Notes: generated from the sequence alone by a model not told the origin. Shown: positions 50,017-59,262, numbered from the stretch's first letter. The stretch is DNA of 64,000 nucleotides from Paenibacillus sp. UNC451MF (GCF_000686845.1 NZ_JMLS01000021.1:103209-167208), one strand, 5' to 3'. Numbers and translations: made by a program.

Positions 50017-50990
50017 TCCGATTGAATTTAATTGCAGGGCTTTCTGTAATGCTTCTCATTGTGCCTCTTCTTAGCTCATGTACACCTAGTGCGGACACTG
50101 GAGCACCGGAACAGGCCAAAAATGTAACGCTTATCATGAAAAAAAAGTCGGGGGATTATTGGAATACGGTCAAAATGGGTGCGGAGGCTGCCGCCAAAGA
50201 GTTCAGCGTCAATCTGAAGGTGACCGGACCTGATTATGAGGGAGATGTGAACAGTCAAATCGCGCTTATCGATCAGGCTGTTAGGGATGGCATGGATGCA
50301 TTGGTGCTGGCAGCTAATGACTATAACGTGCTAGGAGATACAGTGGACCGGGTAGCGGCTGCACGAATCCCCGTTATAACCATAGATTCCGAGGTCAATT
50401 CGTCCAAGGTTCGCAGCTTCATTGGGATTAATAACTATGATGCCGGCCAGCAGGCGGGCAAGAAGCTGATTGATTTGACTGGAGAGAACGGCCGAATTGC
50501 CGTCATAAGCTTTGGACAAGGCGATAGGAATGCTGCTCAGAGGGAGCAGGGCCTGCTAGCAGCCATAGCCTTGCACCCGGGAATCAAGGTGAACAAGACG
50601 GAGGATTGCTCCTTGGATGTCAAGCGCTGCAATGAGCTCACTACTCAACTGTTGAGCGAACCGAACTCCATTGATGGGATCGTCGCACTGGATGCTGCCG
50701 CATCTGTTCGCGTAGCCGCAGAGACCGACAGGACAGGGCTTGCCGGAAAAGTAAAAGTGGTGACGTTCGATAACACGCCGGAGGATATCGAATTTTTGCA
50801 GGAGGGCATCATTCAGGCGACTATTATCCAAAATCCTTTCAGTATGGGCTATCTCGGCGTAAAATACGCGGTGGATGCCATGGACGGCAAAAAAATCCCC
50901 GAATTCAAGGATACCGGAACGAAGGTGATCGATCAGGAAAATATGTTCTGGACGGATAATCAGAAGCTGCTGTTTCCTTTTGTAAAGTAG
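50013..50990 (+). CDS. Periplasmic-binding-type sugar receptor lipoprotein
   Basis: About 325 aa from GTG 50013 after AGGAGGAG, overlapping the kinase stop. A lipoprotein signal peptide ends LLIVPLLSSC. The mature protein is a type I periplasmic binding protein of the RbsB/ribose-galactose class: VTLIMKKKSGDYWNTVKMGA, ALIDQAVRDGMDALVLAAND, PVITIDSEVNSSKVRSFIGI and VVTFDNTPEDIEFLQEGIIQ. No permease or ATPase follows directly, so it probably acts as the outside sugar sensor for the YesM-type kinase, as known for similar trios. The sugar is likely galactose or a related hexose. Confidence 0.88.
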   Translation: MIRLNLIAGLSVMLLIVPLLSSCTPSADTGAPEQAKNVTLIMKKKSGDYWNTVKMGAEAAAKEFSVNLKVTGPDYEGDVNSQIALIDQAVRDGMDALVLAANDYNVLGDTVDRVAAARIPVITIDSEVNSSKVRSFIGINNYDAGQQAGKKLIDLTGENGRIAVISFGQGDRNAAQREQGLLAAIALHPGIKVNKTEDCSLDVKRCNELTTQLLSEPNSIDGIVALDAAASVRVAAETDRTGLAGKVKVVTFDNTPEDIEFLQEGIIQATIIQNPFSMGYLGVKYAVDAMDGKKIPEFKDTGTKVIDQENMFWTDNQKLLFPFVK

Positions 50991-51028
50991 AGGAATTCGA
51001 CCAACATACCTCGGGTAACACATCATAG

Positions 51029-51064
51029 AACCGTCCGATCTTTCAAGATTCGGGCGGTTTTTTC
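51029..51064 (+). terminator. Terminator after sugar-sensor operon
   Basis: Stem AACCGTCCGA/TCGGGCGGTT (one G-U pair) with an inner ATC/GAT pair, followed by TTTTTT. Confidence 0.8.
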
Positions 51065-51075
51065 TATAGAAACAC

Positions 51076-51107
51076 ATGAGAATTTTAATAGAACAGATGA
51101 GAATTTT
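51076..51107. promoter_or_regulatory. Direct repeat pair before mglB (candidate YesN sites)
   Basis: ATGAGAATTTT occurs at 51076-51086 and again at 51097-51107, 21 bases apart, two turns of the helix. AraC-type activators bind direct repeats with this spacing. A TGTGAA/GATAAT pair (51111-51116 and 51134-51139, 17-base spacer) just downstream could be the activated promoter. Confidence 0.6.
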
Positions 51108-51186
51108 GCATGTGAATTTGACCTAACATAAACGATAATGAGAAAGCAAGAGAGATTAAATATTTAAACAGACGGAGGTCATTGAT

Positions 51187-52248
51187 ATGAAAAAGGTTAT
51201 GTCCACGCTGCTTGCAGCGGCATTACTGACTACAGCGGCCGGCTGCGCAAGCGGTGGCGGAGGGAATACAGCAGCACCGGGCGGGGGAGCCAAGACAGAT
51301 GTAGGGGGCGCAGCTAAAAAGTCAGTTATCGGCGTTGCCATTTACAAGTTCGACGATACGTTCATGACCGGCGTACGCAATGCGATTTCCGCTGCTGCGG
51401 AGGGTAAAGCGCAAGCAGACATCGTGGACAGTCAAAACTCCCAACCTACACAAAACGATAAAGTGGATTTATTTATAACTAAGAAGGTTAATGCCTTAGC
51501 GATTAACCCGGTTGACCGGACGGGGGCTGGCGTTATCATCGATAAAGCGAAGGCGGCTAACACTCCAGTCGTATTTTTCAACCGCGAGCCCTTGGCGGAC
51601 GACATGAAGAAATGGGATAAAGTATACTACGTTGGTGCCAAAGCAGAGCAGTCCGGCACAATGGAAGGTCAATTAATCGTAGATTATTTCAAAGCTCATC
51701 CGGAAGCGGATAAAAATAAAGACGGCGTACTGCAGTATGTCATGCTAAAAGGCGAGCCAGGCCATCAAGACGCAGAGCTGCGCACCAAGTTTTCTATTAA
51801 AGCTGTTGAAGATGCAGGGATCAAGGTAGAGAAGCTGGCAGAAGATACGGCCATGTGGGACCGTGTTAAAGGGCAGGAAAAAATGGCAGCATTCCTAGCC
51901 TCCCAAGGAGATAAAATCGAAGCCGTATTTGCCAACAACGACGATATGGCGCTTGGAGCGATCGAGGCTTTGAAAGCAAAGGGCTACTTTAAAGACAATA
52001 AGTTCCTTCCTGTAGTAGGTGTGGACGCAACGGCACCAGCATTGAAAGCGCTTGAGGATGGCACCCTTCTCGGAACGGTGTTGAACGATGCCAAAAACCA
52101 AGGTAAAGCTACATTCAATCTGGCTAATGTGCTGGCGCAAGGCCAAACGCCAAACAAAGAAAATTCCGGCTATGAGATTACAGACGGCAAATATGTATGG
52201 GTCCCATACAAAAAAATTACGAAAGAAAACATGAATGACGCGAAGTAA
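51187..52248 (+). CDS. mglB: Galactose/methyl-galactoside-binding lipoprotein MglB
   Basis: A 353-aa protein. The lipoprotein signal peptide ends LLTTAAGCASGGG. A glycine/alanine-rich linker is followed by VIGVAIYKFDDTFMTGVRNA, FITKKVNALAINPVDRTGAG, VVFFNREPLADDMKKWDKVY, LKGEPGHQDAELRTKFSIKA and AVFANNDDMALGAIEALKAK, the order and residues of MglB, including the tryptophan and asparagines of the sugar pocket (FFNREP, NNDDMA). It delivers galactose or glucose to the MglA/MglC transporter. ATG 51187 follows GGAGG. It lies downstream of the direct repeats noted at 51076. Confidence 0.93.
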   Translation: MKKVMSTLLAAALLTTAAGCASGGGGNTAAPGGGAKTDVGGAAKKSVIGVAIYKFDDTFMTGVRNAISAAAEGKAQADIVDSQNSQPTQNDKVDLFITKKVNALAINPVDRTGAGVIIDKAKAANTPVVFFNREPLADDMKKWDKVYYVGAKAEQSGTMEGQLIVDYFKAHPEADKNKDGVLQYVMLKGEPGHQDAELRTKFSIKAVEDAGIKVEKLAEDTAMWDRVKGQEKMAAFLASQGDKIEAVFANNDDMALGAIEALKAKGYFKDNKFLPVVGVDATAPALKALEDGTLLGTVLNDAKNQGKATFNLANVLAQGQTPNKENSGYEITDGKYVWVPYKKITKENMNDAK

Positions 52249-52379
52249 TGGGTCAGAAAAGCTTTGTTTAAAGCAAAGGTTGTGAGCTTGACTAGCAAGT
52301 TATGTGCAGTACAGGGCAAGGGGCAATGGTTGCTTTCGTTGTACCCTTGCTTTCTCTTTTTTTCAAAGGGGGCATTACC

Positions 52380-53897
52380 ATGAGGGAAAATGAATTTTTG
52401 CTTGAAATGAACGGTATTTCCAAGGAGTTTCCCGGCGTAAAGGCGCTGGATAATGTAACGCTGAAAGTTCGGCCAGGCACGGTTCATGCCTTAATGGGAG
52501 AAAACGGTGCCGGGAAATCGACGCTGATGAAATGCTTATTCGGCATCTATAAGCCCGATGGGGGCGAGATTTACTTGAACGGCAATAAGGTGGAATTGAA
52601 AAACTCCAAGGATGCGCTGGATCATGGCGTATCGATGATTCATCAGGAGCTTCACCCTATTCCGCAGCGAAATGTGATGGAGAATATATGGCTCGGGCGT
52701 TTTCCTGAGAAAGGTCTGGGGCCTTTAAGATTCGTGGATCATAAAAAGATGTACAAGGATACACAGCAGCTGTTCAAGGATTTGGAGATGGATATTAATC
52801 CAAGCGCATTGGCTGGCTCTATGTCAGTATCAAAGCTTCAGTCGCTTGAAATAGCTAAAGCCGTATCATTTCGGTCTAAAGTTATCATTATGGATGAGCC
52901 GACCTCTTCTTTGACGGGGAACGAAGTGGAAGCTTTATTCAAAATTATTGATCAGCTGAAAAGCCGTGGCGTAGCCATTATTTACATCTCGCACAAAATG
53001 GAGGAGATTCTCCGCATCTCTGATGAGGTTACGATAATGCGGGATGGCAAGCTCATCGGCACGTGGCCGGCAGCGGAGCTTACTACGGATCTGATTATTA
53101 CGAAAATGGTAGGCAGGGATTTAAGTCAGCGGTTTCCCGAAAGGACGAACGTTCCAGGGGATGTGCTGCTGAAGGTGGAGGGGCTGACTTCACCCGTGGC
53201 CAAGTCGTTCAGCAATGTTTCCTTCGAGCTCCGCAAAGGAGAAGTGCTGGGACTAGGCGGTCTTGTCGGTGCGCAGCGAACTGAGCTTATAGAAGCCTTG
53301 TTCGGACTTAGAGCCGTGTCATCCGGGACCATCTCACTGCGCGGCAAGCCTGTCAAATTTAAAACGCCGATTGATGCCAAAAAACATAAGATAGCACTTT
53401 TGACGGAGGAACGGCGGGTAACCGGGATTTTTCCCGTGCTCTCAATACAGGAGAATACGGCGATTGCCAACCTGGACCGCTATATCAATCCTTTCTTTCT
53501 TCTGAATGAAGGAAAGATCAGGAATGAAGTAAGTAAAAGCGTGGAACAGCTTCGTGTGAAAACGCCTTCAATCAAAACCTTGATTAAAAATTTATCCGGC
53601 GGTAATCAGCAGAAGGTGCTGCTGGCCCGTTGGCTGCTGACGGAGCCTGATATTTTATTGCTGGATGAACCGACTCGCGGGATTGATGTCGGTGCGAAGT
53701 TCGAGATTTATTCCATTATTGCAGACCTTGCCAAGCAGGGCAAAAGCATCATTATGATCTCATCCGAGATGCCTGAGCTGCTCGGTATGTCCGACCGCAT
53801 CATGGTGATGTGTGAAGGCCGCCTCTCAGGTATTGTCGAGGGCAAGGACGCTACGGAAGAAGAAATTATGCGCTTGGCTACTAAATATATGGTGTAG
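52380..53897 (+). CDS. mglA: Galactose/methyl-galactoside ABC transporter ATPase MglA
   Basis: About 505 aa, two ABC domains. First: Walker A MGENGAGKSTLMKCLFG near residue 38, Q-loop SMIHQELHP, signature LSVSK-like MSVSKLQSLEIAKAV, Walker B VIIMDEPTSSLT near residue 165. Second: GLVGAQRTELIEALFG in place of a canonical Walker A, signature LSGGNQQKVLLARWL and Walker B ILLLDEPTRGIDVGAKFEI near residue 430. This asymmetric pair is the MglA/RbsA layout. It powers sugar uptake. ATG 52380 follows AAAGGGGG by 9 bases. Confidence 0.95.
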   Translation: MRENEFLLEMNGISKEFPGVKALDNVTLKVRPGTVHALMGENGAGKSTLMKCLFGIYKPDGGEIYLNGNKVELKNSKDALDHGVSMIHQELHPIPQRNVMENIWLGRFPEKGLGPLRFVDHKKMYKDTQQLFKDLEMDINPSALAGSMSVSKLQSLEIAKAVSFRSKVIIMDEPTSSLTGNEVEALFKIIDQLKSRGVAIIYISHKMEEILRISDEVTIMRDGKLIGTWPAAELTTDLIITKMVGRDLSQRFPERTNVPGDVLLKVEGLTSPVAKSFSNVSFELRKGEVLGLGGLVGAQRTELIEALFGLRAVSSGTISLRGKPVKFKTPIDAKKHKIALLTEERRVTGIFPVLSIQENTAIANLDRYINPFFLLNEGKIRNEVSKSVEQLRVKTPSIKTLIKNLSGGNQQKVLLARWLLTEPDILLLDEPTRGIDVGAKFEIYSIIADLAKQGKSIIMISSEMPELLGMSDRIMVMCEGRLSGIVEGKDATEEEIMRLATKYMV

Positions 53898-53904
53898 CCG
53901 ATAG

Positions 53905-53972
53905 CGAAGTAAGTTTTGCCAAAGGCAAAATCCAAGATAATGCTTACGAAGTAAGTTTTCTTACGAAAACTT
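53905..53972 (+). repeat. Direct repeat and two hairpins between mglA and mglC
   Basis: CGAAGTAAGTTTT occurs at 53905-53917 and 53947-53959, 42 bases apart. TTTTGCC/GGCAAAA (53914-53920 with 53924-53930) and AAGTTTTC/GAAAACTT (53953-53960 with 53965-53972) are perfect hairpins; the second ends 3 bases before the mglC ribosome site AGGAGG. They may stabilise or process the mglA mRNA or tune mglC translation. Confidence 0.65.
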
Positions 53973-53987
53973 TTAGGAGGATCAACA

Positions 53988-54998
53988 ATGAACACAAAAA
54001 AAGTAGGCAACTTTGTAACGCAGAACGCCATCTACATGGTCCTAATCGTTCTCGTTATCGGGATCGCGATCTCGGACCCGAGGTTCCTGTCTATAGATAT
54101 TTTGCGCGATATTTTGCTGCAAAATTCAACCAGAGCCATCATTGCTCTCGGCATGGCGTTTATCTTGATAACCGGAGGCACCGACCTCTCCGCAGGCCGC
54201 GTGGTGGGTTTAACTGCGGTGTTGTCCGCCTCGATGCTGCAAATATCCGATTACCCTCGCCGGTTTTTTCCGGATATGCCGGACTTGCCATTATGGGCTC
54301 CGATCCTAATTGGCATTCTCGCTGGTCTTGTTGTCGGGCTGCTTAATGGGTGGATCGTCTCCAGGCTTAGCGTCCCGCCCTTTATCGCTACTTTAGGAAC
54401 GATGGTTATCGTGTATGGGGCCAACTCGATTTATTTTGACTTAAAGCCGAACGAATCGCAGCCGATTGCAGGACTTCGCAAAGATTTTACGAACATTGGA
54501 ACCGGCTATTTCGGATCAGGCGGCTCTTATTCCATTCCTTATATCGTCCTTATAGCGATTATTGTTGCTTTAATTGTTTGGGTTGTTTTCAACAAGACTA
54601 GGCTCGGCAAAAATATGTACGCAATCGGGGGCAACATACAGGCTGCTACGGTTTCAGGTATCAACGTGAAGAGGAACTTATTATACATTTATGCCTTTGC
54701 TGGTGCTCTTTACGGACTAGGAGGAGTGCTGGAAGCTGCTAGAACCGGCGGTGCGACGAACAACTACGGTAACATGTACGAATTGGACGCCATTGCAGCC
54801 TGCGTTGTGGGCGGAGTGTCCACAGCCGGTGGAATCGGAACGGTACCGGGAGTACTGGTGGGCGTGCTGATCTTTGGGGTTATCAACTATGGACTCACCT
54901 TTATTGGAGTCAGCCCGTATTGGCAGCTAATTATTAAAGGGTTGATCATCGTAGCGGCAGTAGCCTTTGATATCCGCAAATATTTGGCGAAAAAATAA
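53988..54998 (+). CDS. mglC: Galactose/methyl-galactoside ABC transporter permease MglC
   Basis: A 336-aa membrane protein with about ten helices. NSTRAIIALGMAFILITGGT with DLSAG near residue 50, the block VGLLNGWIVSRLSVPPFIAT, LGTMVIVYGANSIYFD and AACVVGGVSTAGGIGTVPGV near residue 275 are typical of MglC/RbsC-type permeases of the BPD_transp_2 family. It forms the channel with MglA and MglB. ATG 53988 follows AGGAGG by 7 bases. A strong terminator ends the operon at 55009. Confidence 0.95.
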   Translation: MNTKKVGNFVTQNAIYMVLIVLVIGIAISDPRFLSIDILRDILLQNSTRAIIALGMAFILITGGTDLSAGRVVGLTAVLSASMLQISDYPRRFFPDMPDLPLWAPILIGILAGLVVGLLNGWIVSRLSVPPFIATLGTMVIVYGANSIYFDLKPNESQPIAGLRKDFTNIGTGYFGSGGSYSIPYIVLIAIIVALIVWVVFNKTRLGKNMYAIGGNIQAATVSGINVKRNLLYIYAFAGALYGLGGVLEAARTGGATNNYGNMYELDAIAACVVGGVSTAGGIGTVPGVLVGVLIFGVINYGLTFIGVSPYWQLIIKGLIIVAAVAFDIRKYLAKK

Positions 54999-55008
54999 GC
55001 AAATGAAG

Positions 55009-55040
55009 CCGTATAGACGACTTAGTCTATACGGTTTTTT
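55009..55040 (+). terminator. Terminator of mgl operon
   Basis: Perfect 10-bp stem CCGTATAGAC/GTCTATACGG with a six-base loop followed by TTTTTT. Confidence 0.85.
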
Positions 55041-55170
55041 ATTCGTAAAGTATTGAACTCGTCTTGAAGGGATCATGGGTGCTCACGCTTATGGAAGCGA
55101 AGTATTGGACAAGTGGGGATGGGCGTGAGACAATCAATGTACTTCAAACACGAGGACGGGAATAATAACT

Positions 55171-56115
55171 ATGGATCATCAAGCAGAGAAGCCATCATCA
55201 TACCTATACACTTACGTTTGTCATGAAGACGAGGTGCCACTATGCTTGCTGGAACTGCGTTCATTATTTGGAGATGACCCGGATCACAACGGATTTTTGG
55301 AAAGTGTACGGAGTATCGATGTTAGCCGCAGTCCTTTTATCAAGCAGCGTCTGGAGATTATCATTCAAGGCGGAAGCTTGGATGAGGTTGGCAGGGAGGT
55401 CGAATCACTACAATTGAACGGAGAGACCTTTAAGGTCGTCTTCGTTGAAGCATGCGATTCTCTGGACTACGACGCCCGGCGTTCCATCGAAAGACAGATC
55501 GGCTCCCATATCCGTGGACAAGCCGAGATGCGCAAGCCTGAGCGTCTGTACGGGATTGCATATACCGGAGAACGCTGGGTGTTCGGACCTTGCACCAAGA
55601 ATGAAGCCCTATGGCTTCGCCATAACCAAAAGCCGCAAAACTACTCTACGGCATTAAGCACTCGCGTAGCACGTGCTGTTGCCAATATTGCAGTCCCTCA
55701 CCCTGTAGGGCTACGGGTTATCGACCCGTGCTGCGGGATCGGTACGGTGCTGATTGAGGCGCTGTCCATGGGAGTGGATATTATCGGACGTGATATTAAC
55801 CCGCTTGCGGTAAGAGGAGCACGGGTGAATTTGACTCATTTCGGACTTCCCGATGTAGTGGCGATAGACGATATTCGAACCACTCCCGGACACTACGATG
55901 CAGCCATTATCGATCTTCCTTATAATTTATGCTCCGTCCTCTCTGTGGAGGAACAGCTTGAAATGCTGAAAAGCGCTCGCAGATTGGCGGACCGAGCGGT
56001 TATCGTCGCAACGGAAATCATAGATGAAGCAGTAGAGCAAGCGGGATTTGATATTATCGACTGGTGTCAGGTGAAGAAAGGGTCCTTTGTACGGCATATC
56101 CTTGTTTGTGTTTAA
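55171..56115 (+). CDS. Trm11-like RNA methyltransferase
   Basis: A 314-aa protein. An N-terminal THUMP-like part (residues 1-150, with RLYGIAYTGERWVFGPCTKN) precedes an SAM-dependent methyltransferase core: motif I VIDPCCGIGTVLIEAL near residue 190, GRDINPLAVRGARVNL, and motif IV IDLPYNLCS near residue 248 (D/N-L-P-Y class, which methylates amino nitrogen). Related archaeal and yeast Trm11 proteins make N2-methylguanosine in tRNA. The tRNA position cannot be read from the sequence. ATG 55171 is the start; no strong ribosome site is seen. Confidence 0.83.
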   Translation: MDHQAEKPSSYLYTYVCHEDEVPLCLLELRSLFGDDPDHNGFLESVRSIDVSRSPFIKQRLEIIIQGGSLDEVGREVESLQLNGETFKVVFVEACDSLDYDARRSIERQIGSHIRGQAEMRKPERLYGIAYTGERWVFGPCTKNEALWLRHNQKPQNYSTALSTRVARAVANIAVPHPVGLRVIDPCCGIGTVLIEALSMGVDIIGRDINPLAVRGARVNLTHFGLPDVVAIDDIRTTPGHYDAAIIDLPYNLCSVLSVEEQLEMLKSARRLADRAVIVATEIIDEAVEQAGFDIIDWCQVKKGSFVRHILVCV

Positions 56116-56151
56116 CTATTGGTATAATGTGGCAATTAATTATAAATCAAG

Positions 56152-56197
56152 CCCCTTACGTGAAGAAGATGTATTTCTTCATCGTAGGGGGTTTTTT
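56152..56197 (+). terminator. Terminator after methyltransferase gene
   Basis: CCCCTTACGTGAAGAA pairs with TTCTTCATCGTAGGGG over most of its length, followed by TTTTTT. Confidence 0.8.
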
Positions 56198-56330
56198 ACA
56201 TGGGTGGACTAGCCTTTGGTATGCAACGGAAAGAAGACTCATATATATAGTAACAGGTAGTCCAACAGGAGGAGATTCGATGCCGGTTTCCGGCGGTTAA
56301 TCTTTTTAAGATAAAAGGAGGGTGTATTCA

Positions 56331-57107
56331 ATGTTTGATGTCTTGCTTCGATGGTACAATGTTGCGGCTCTACTCGCCGTACTGATAGTGAACCGGTTCG
56401 CAGAAACTCAGCCTATCAAGGGGCTGACAACAGGTGAAATTTCGGCGATGTTTCCTGTAAAAATAACTCCGGCACCCTATGCGTTTGCAATCTGGGGGGT
56501 CATTTATGCGCTGCTGCTCGGGTTTGTAGTCGTTCAATTTTTACCTACTAAGCGGATACAGGATGAAATACGATCGATCGGACCGTGGTTTGGCGTAAGC
56601 TGCTTTTTTAACATAAGCTGGATTTTGATATGGCAATGCCTGTACATCACTTCATCATTGTTTTCTATGCTCGGGCTATTTGCGTCCTTGGCAGTGATTT
56701 ATGTAAGTACCCGGCAGCACGGCTGGTCGTCGGATAACGCTATCCGCTGGTGGGTGCAAGTTCCTTTCAGTATTTATTTAGGCTGGATTTCCGTTGCTGC
56801 TATAGTGAACTTCACCGTTGTTTTATACGCTAATGGATGGAACGGCTTCGGGCTCTCCGAAACGTTCTGGACTGTAATGATGATTTTGGTCGCTTCCCTG
56901 CTCAGCCTTCTGGTCGGATATCGCTACAAAGATCCTTTTTATATGCTCGTAACCGTATGGGCGCTTGTTGCTATTGGTGTCGCCAATCCGGGCAATATCA
57001 ATCTGGGATATATGGCATGGGGAGCCGCTGGGTTGCTATTGGCTTATGCGCTGTTATTATTGAATGCCAACGGTTGGGTGCAGCGTAGAAAGATGGTGGA
57101 GGGCTGA
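56331..57107 (+). CDS. TspO/MBR-related membrane protein
   Basis: About 258 aa from ATG 56331 after AGGAGGGTG. It has about seven or eight hydrophobic helices. The tryptophan-rich pattern PAPYAFAIWGVIYALLLGF near residue 48, FFNISWILIWQCLY near residue 95 and PFSIYLGWISVAAIVNFTVV near residue 145 match the tryptophan-rich sensory protein family but with extra C-terminal helices, as in long TspO-like proteins of Bacillales. TspO proteins bind porphyrins and lipids. Here the ligand is unknown. It ends with a clear hairpin at 57134. Confidence 0.82.
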   Translation: MFDVLLRWYNVAALLAVLIVNRFAETQPIKGLTTGEISAMFPVKITPAPYAFAIWGVIYALLLGFVVVQFLPTKRIQDEIRSIGPWFGVSCFFNISWILIWQCLYITSSLFSMLGLFASLAVIYVSTRQHGWSSDNAIRWWVQVPFSIYLGWISVAAIVNFTVVLYANGWNGFGLSETFWTVMMILVASLLSLLVGYRYKDPFYMLVTVWALVAIGVANPGNINLGYMAWGAAGLLLAYALLLLNANGWVQRRKMVEG

Positions 57108-57133
57108 AGGACAACTCAGTAAGCTCATGCTAT

Positions 57134-57169
57134 AGCTAACCTTTGCTTTAAGGGTTAGCTTATTTTTTT
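57134..57169 (+). terminator. Terminator after TspO-related gene
   Basis: Perfect 8-bp stem AGCTAACC/GGTTAGCT followed by TATTTTTTT. Confidence 0.8.
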
Positions 57170-57272
57170 CGAAGGCTGTGTGAGCTGATGATGTGAAGGA
57201 ATCTTGTGTTAAATGGTGGAATAAGTACTACATAAGACAGGTTATTATGATGTTGATTTGGAGTGTTCTTTT

Positions 57273-59216
57273 ATGCCGGATTGGTCCTATCAAACCTTGT
57301 TTCGTCCTTTGCTGTTCCGCCTTCCTTCGCGGATAGCGAGAGATTTCACATTGAATGCCATGGGTTCCCTGAGCCGCCTGCCTGGAGGAATTTTAGTTAT
57401 TCGTACGCTGGGGCATATGGAGTCTTCGCCTATATTGGAAAGTGAATTGGCCGGGATACGGATGCGTTATCCTGTTGGATTGTCAGGAAGTCTGGATCCG
57501 AACGGCGCCGCTCATGGGGCGATCGCTCAATTCGGTATCGGCTTTATTGAAATCGGACCTGTCACATGGAATCCGGTCGTAAGTGATCAGCCAATAGAGC
57601 GGGATGTAGAGCAGGAAGCGATTCTTTATCCTCTTGAAGATCCTAATGAGGGTGCAGAAGAAACGGTTCGAAGACTGCAGCGCAAGCAGGGACATTCACT
57701 TCCTCTGATGATACGAACGAGGAGCCGTCGCGGGAAAACGCAGGAAGAAGCGCTGCAGGAGCAGAAACAGCTAATGGGAGCCTTACGACCTTATGCGGCA
57801 GCATTTTATATAGATTCGCTCGATGAGGGGTGGACAGTAGAGGAGACGTTAGACCATCTCGAAGCAGTTGTACAAGTGCGTACGGATGTTGGCAATGAGG
57901 ATATGCCGATGCTGCTGTATATTCCGCTTGATTATCCGCAGGAGCTAATGTCGGATCTATTGAAGCGCATGAGTATCGAGCATTGGGACGGCTTTGTGAT
58001 TGGAGAGAGACAGAGGACGGAGACAGGGGCTGTCGTTGGAAGGTCAGGTAAACCGTACAGCGTAGACAGGACTGCTCTGATTCGGAAGCTGTACGGAGCC
58101 AAGGTACCTATCATTGCAACGGGTGGCGTTCATCAGCCGCAGGATGCATTGGATTTGATCCAAGCAGGAGCTAACTATATTCAGCTTCACAGTGGGTTGG
58201 TCTATGCCGGTCCAGGGCTGCCCAAACGGATCAACGAAGCGATAATCTATGAGAAGCTGAAGTCTAGAGACGTGAGGGCAAAAACAGAAGAAGCTGGACC
58301 CCCTTTTTGGTACAACTGGGGCTGGATGTGCTTGTTAGGCGCAGGAATGGTGCTTGGGGGGATTATGGCATGGCTCATAGCGGCGAGTACGGTCATGCTG
58401 CCCTACGATGTGCTGTTTCTTGGAATGGATCCGCCAGCACTCATGCAAGTAAATCCACTGCTGCTGCGCTTCATGTCCCATGACAGAGTCACCTTGGCAG
58501 GCACGATGATATCCATCGGTATCCTTTACTTTCAGTTCGCTTATTACGGGCTGAGGAAAGGGCTTCATTGGGCCAAGACTGCGCTTATGAGTTCTTGCAT
58601 CGTCGGGTTTAGCAGCTTTTTTCTCTACTTGGGCTACGGTTACTTCGATCCGCTGCATGCGCTGGTGGCAGCTATCCTGCTGCCGATGTTTATTCTGTCC
58701 ATTAGAGGGAGAGCAGATAAGCCTTCACTTGAGCCGCCCAATCTTTATAATGACCGGATGTGGCGGAGAGCCCAGTGGGGACAGCTGATGATGGTTGTTC
58801 TCGGCTTTTCGTTGGCCATCGGAGGGATCGTCATTTCCCTGGTAGGGATCACTCGAGTGTTTGTTCCCGAGGATTTGCAGTATTTATGCGCTACTCCGGC
58901 GATGCTTGCTGAAATTAACGACAGGCTGATTCCTCTAATCGCTCACGATCGAGCGGGCTTTGGGGGAGCGTTATTTTCCAATGCGATCGCGCTGCTTGGC
59001 GCAGCTTTATGGGGAGTGAGCCAGGGGCGTCGCTGGTTATGGTGGACATTTTTGATTGGCGGATTTCCAGGCTTTTTGGCTGGCTTTAGCGTTCATTGGA
59101 CGATCGGTTATACCGATTTCGTACATTTGCTGCCTGCTTATTTTGCTTTTGGATTGTATGTACTGGGCCTCGTTCTGCTGTTCCCATATTTGATGAATCG
59201 AAAGGGAATTTCATAA
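57273..59216 (+). CDS. Dihydroorotate dehydrogenase-like protein fused to a membrane domain
   Basis: About 647 aa from ATG 57273. Residues 1-330 follow class 2 PyrD: YQTLFRPLLFRLPSRIARDF, YPVGLSGSLDPNGAAHGAIA, QFGIGFIEIGPVTWNP and IIATGGVHQPQDALDLIQAG with ANYIQLHSGLVYAGPGLPKRI. The usual LAAGFDKNG is LSGSLDPNG here, so the catalytic-loop lysine is lost, and the C-terminal 300 residues add about nine membrane helices in place of quinone-side contacts. It is therefore probably not a normal pyrimidine enzyme; an FMN-binding membrane redox protein is one possibility. Confidence 0.75.
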   Translation: MPDWSYQTLFRPLLFRLPSRIARDFTLNAMGSLSRLPGGILVIRTLGHMESSPILESELAGIRMRYPVGLSGSLDPNGAAHGAIAQFGIGFIEIGPVTWNPVVSDQPIERDVEQEAILYPLEDPNEGAEETVRRLQRKQGHSLPLMIRTRSRRGKTQEEALQEQKQLMGALRPYAAAFYIDSLDEGWTVEETLDHLEAVVQVRTDVGNEDMPMLLYIPLDYPQELMSDLLKRMSIEHWDGFVIGERQRTETGAVVGRSGKPYSVDRTALIRKLYGAKVPIIATGGVHQPQDALDLIQAGANYIQLHSGLVYAGPGLPKRINEAIIYEKLKSRDVRAKTEEAGPPFWYNWGWMCLLGAGMVLGGIMAWLIAASTVMLPYDVLFLGMDPPALMQVNPLLLRFMSHDRVTLAGTMISIGILYFQFAYYGLRKGLHWAKTALMSSCIVGFSSFFLYLGYGYFDPLHALVAAILLPMFILSIRGRADKPSLEPPNLYNDRMWRRAQWGQLMMVVLGFSLAIGGIVISLVGITRVFVPEDLQYLCATPAMLAEINDRLIPLIAHDRAGFGGALFSNAIALLGAALWGVSQGRRWLWWTFLIGGFPGFLAGFSVHWTIGYTDFVHLLPAYFAFGLYVLGLVLLFPYLMNRKGIS

Positions 59217-59262
59217 TCAATAGAAAGTTTTAATATAACTAATAAATATTTTTTATTAAATC

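Noticed and set aside
57266..57272. Single GTTCTTT-type SinR half site before the PyrD-like gene
   Set aside because: Only one half site without an inverted partner; expected by chance in 64 kb.
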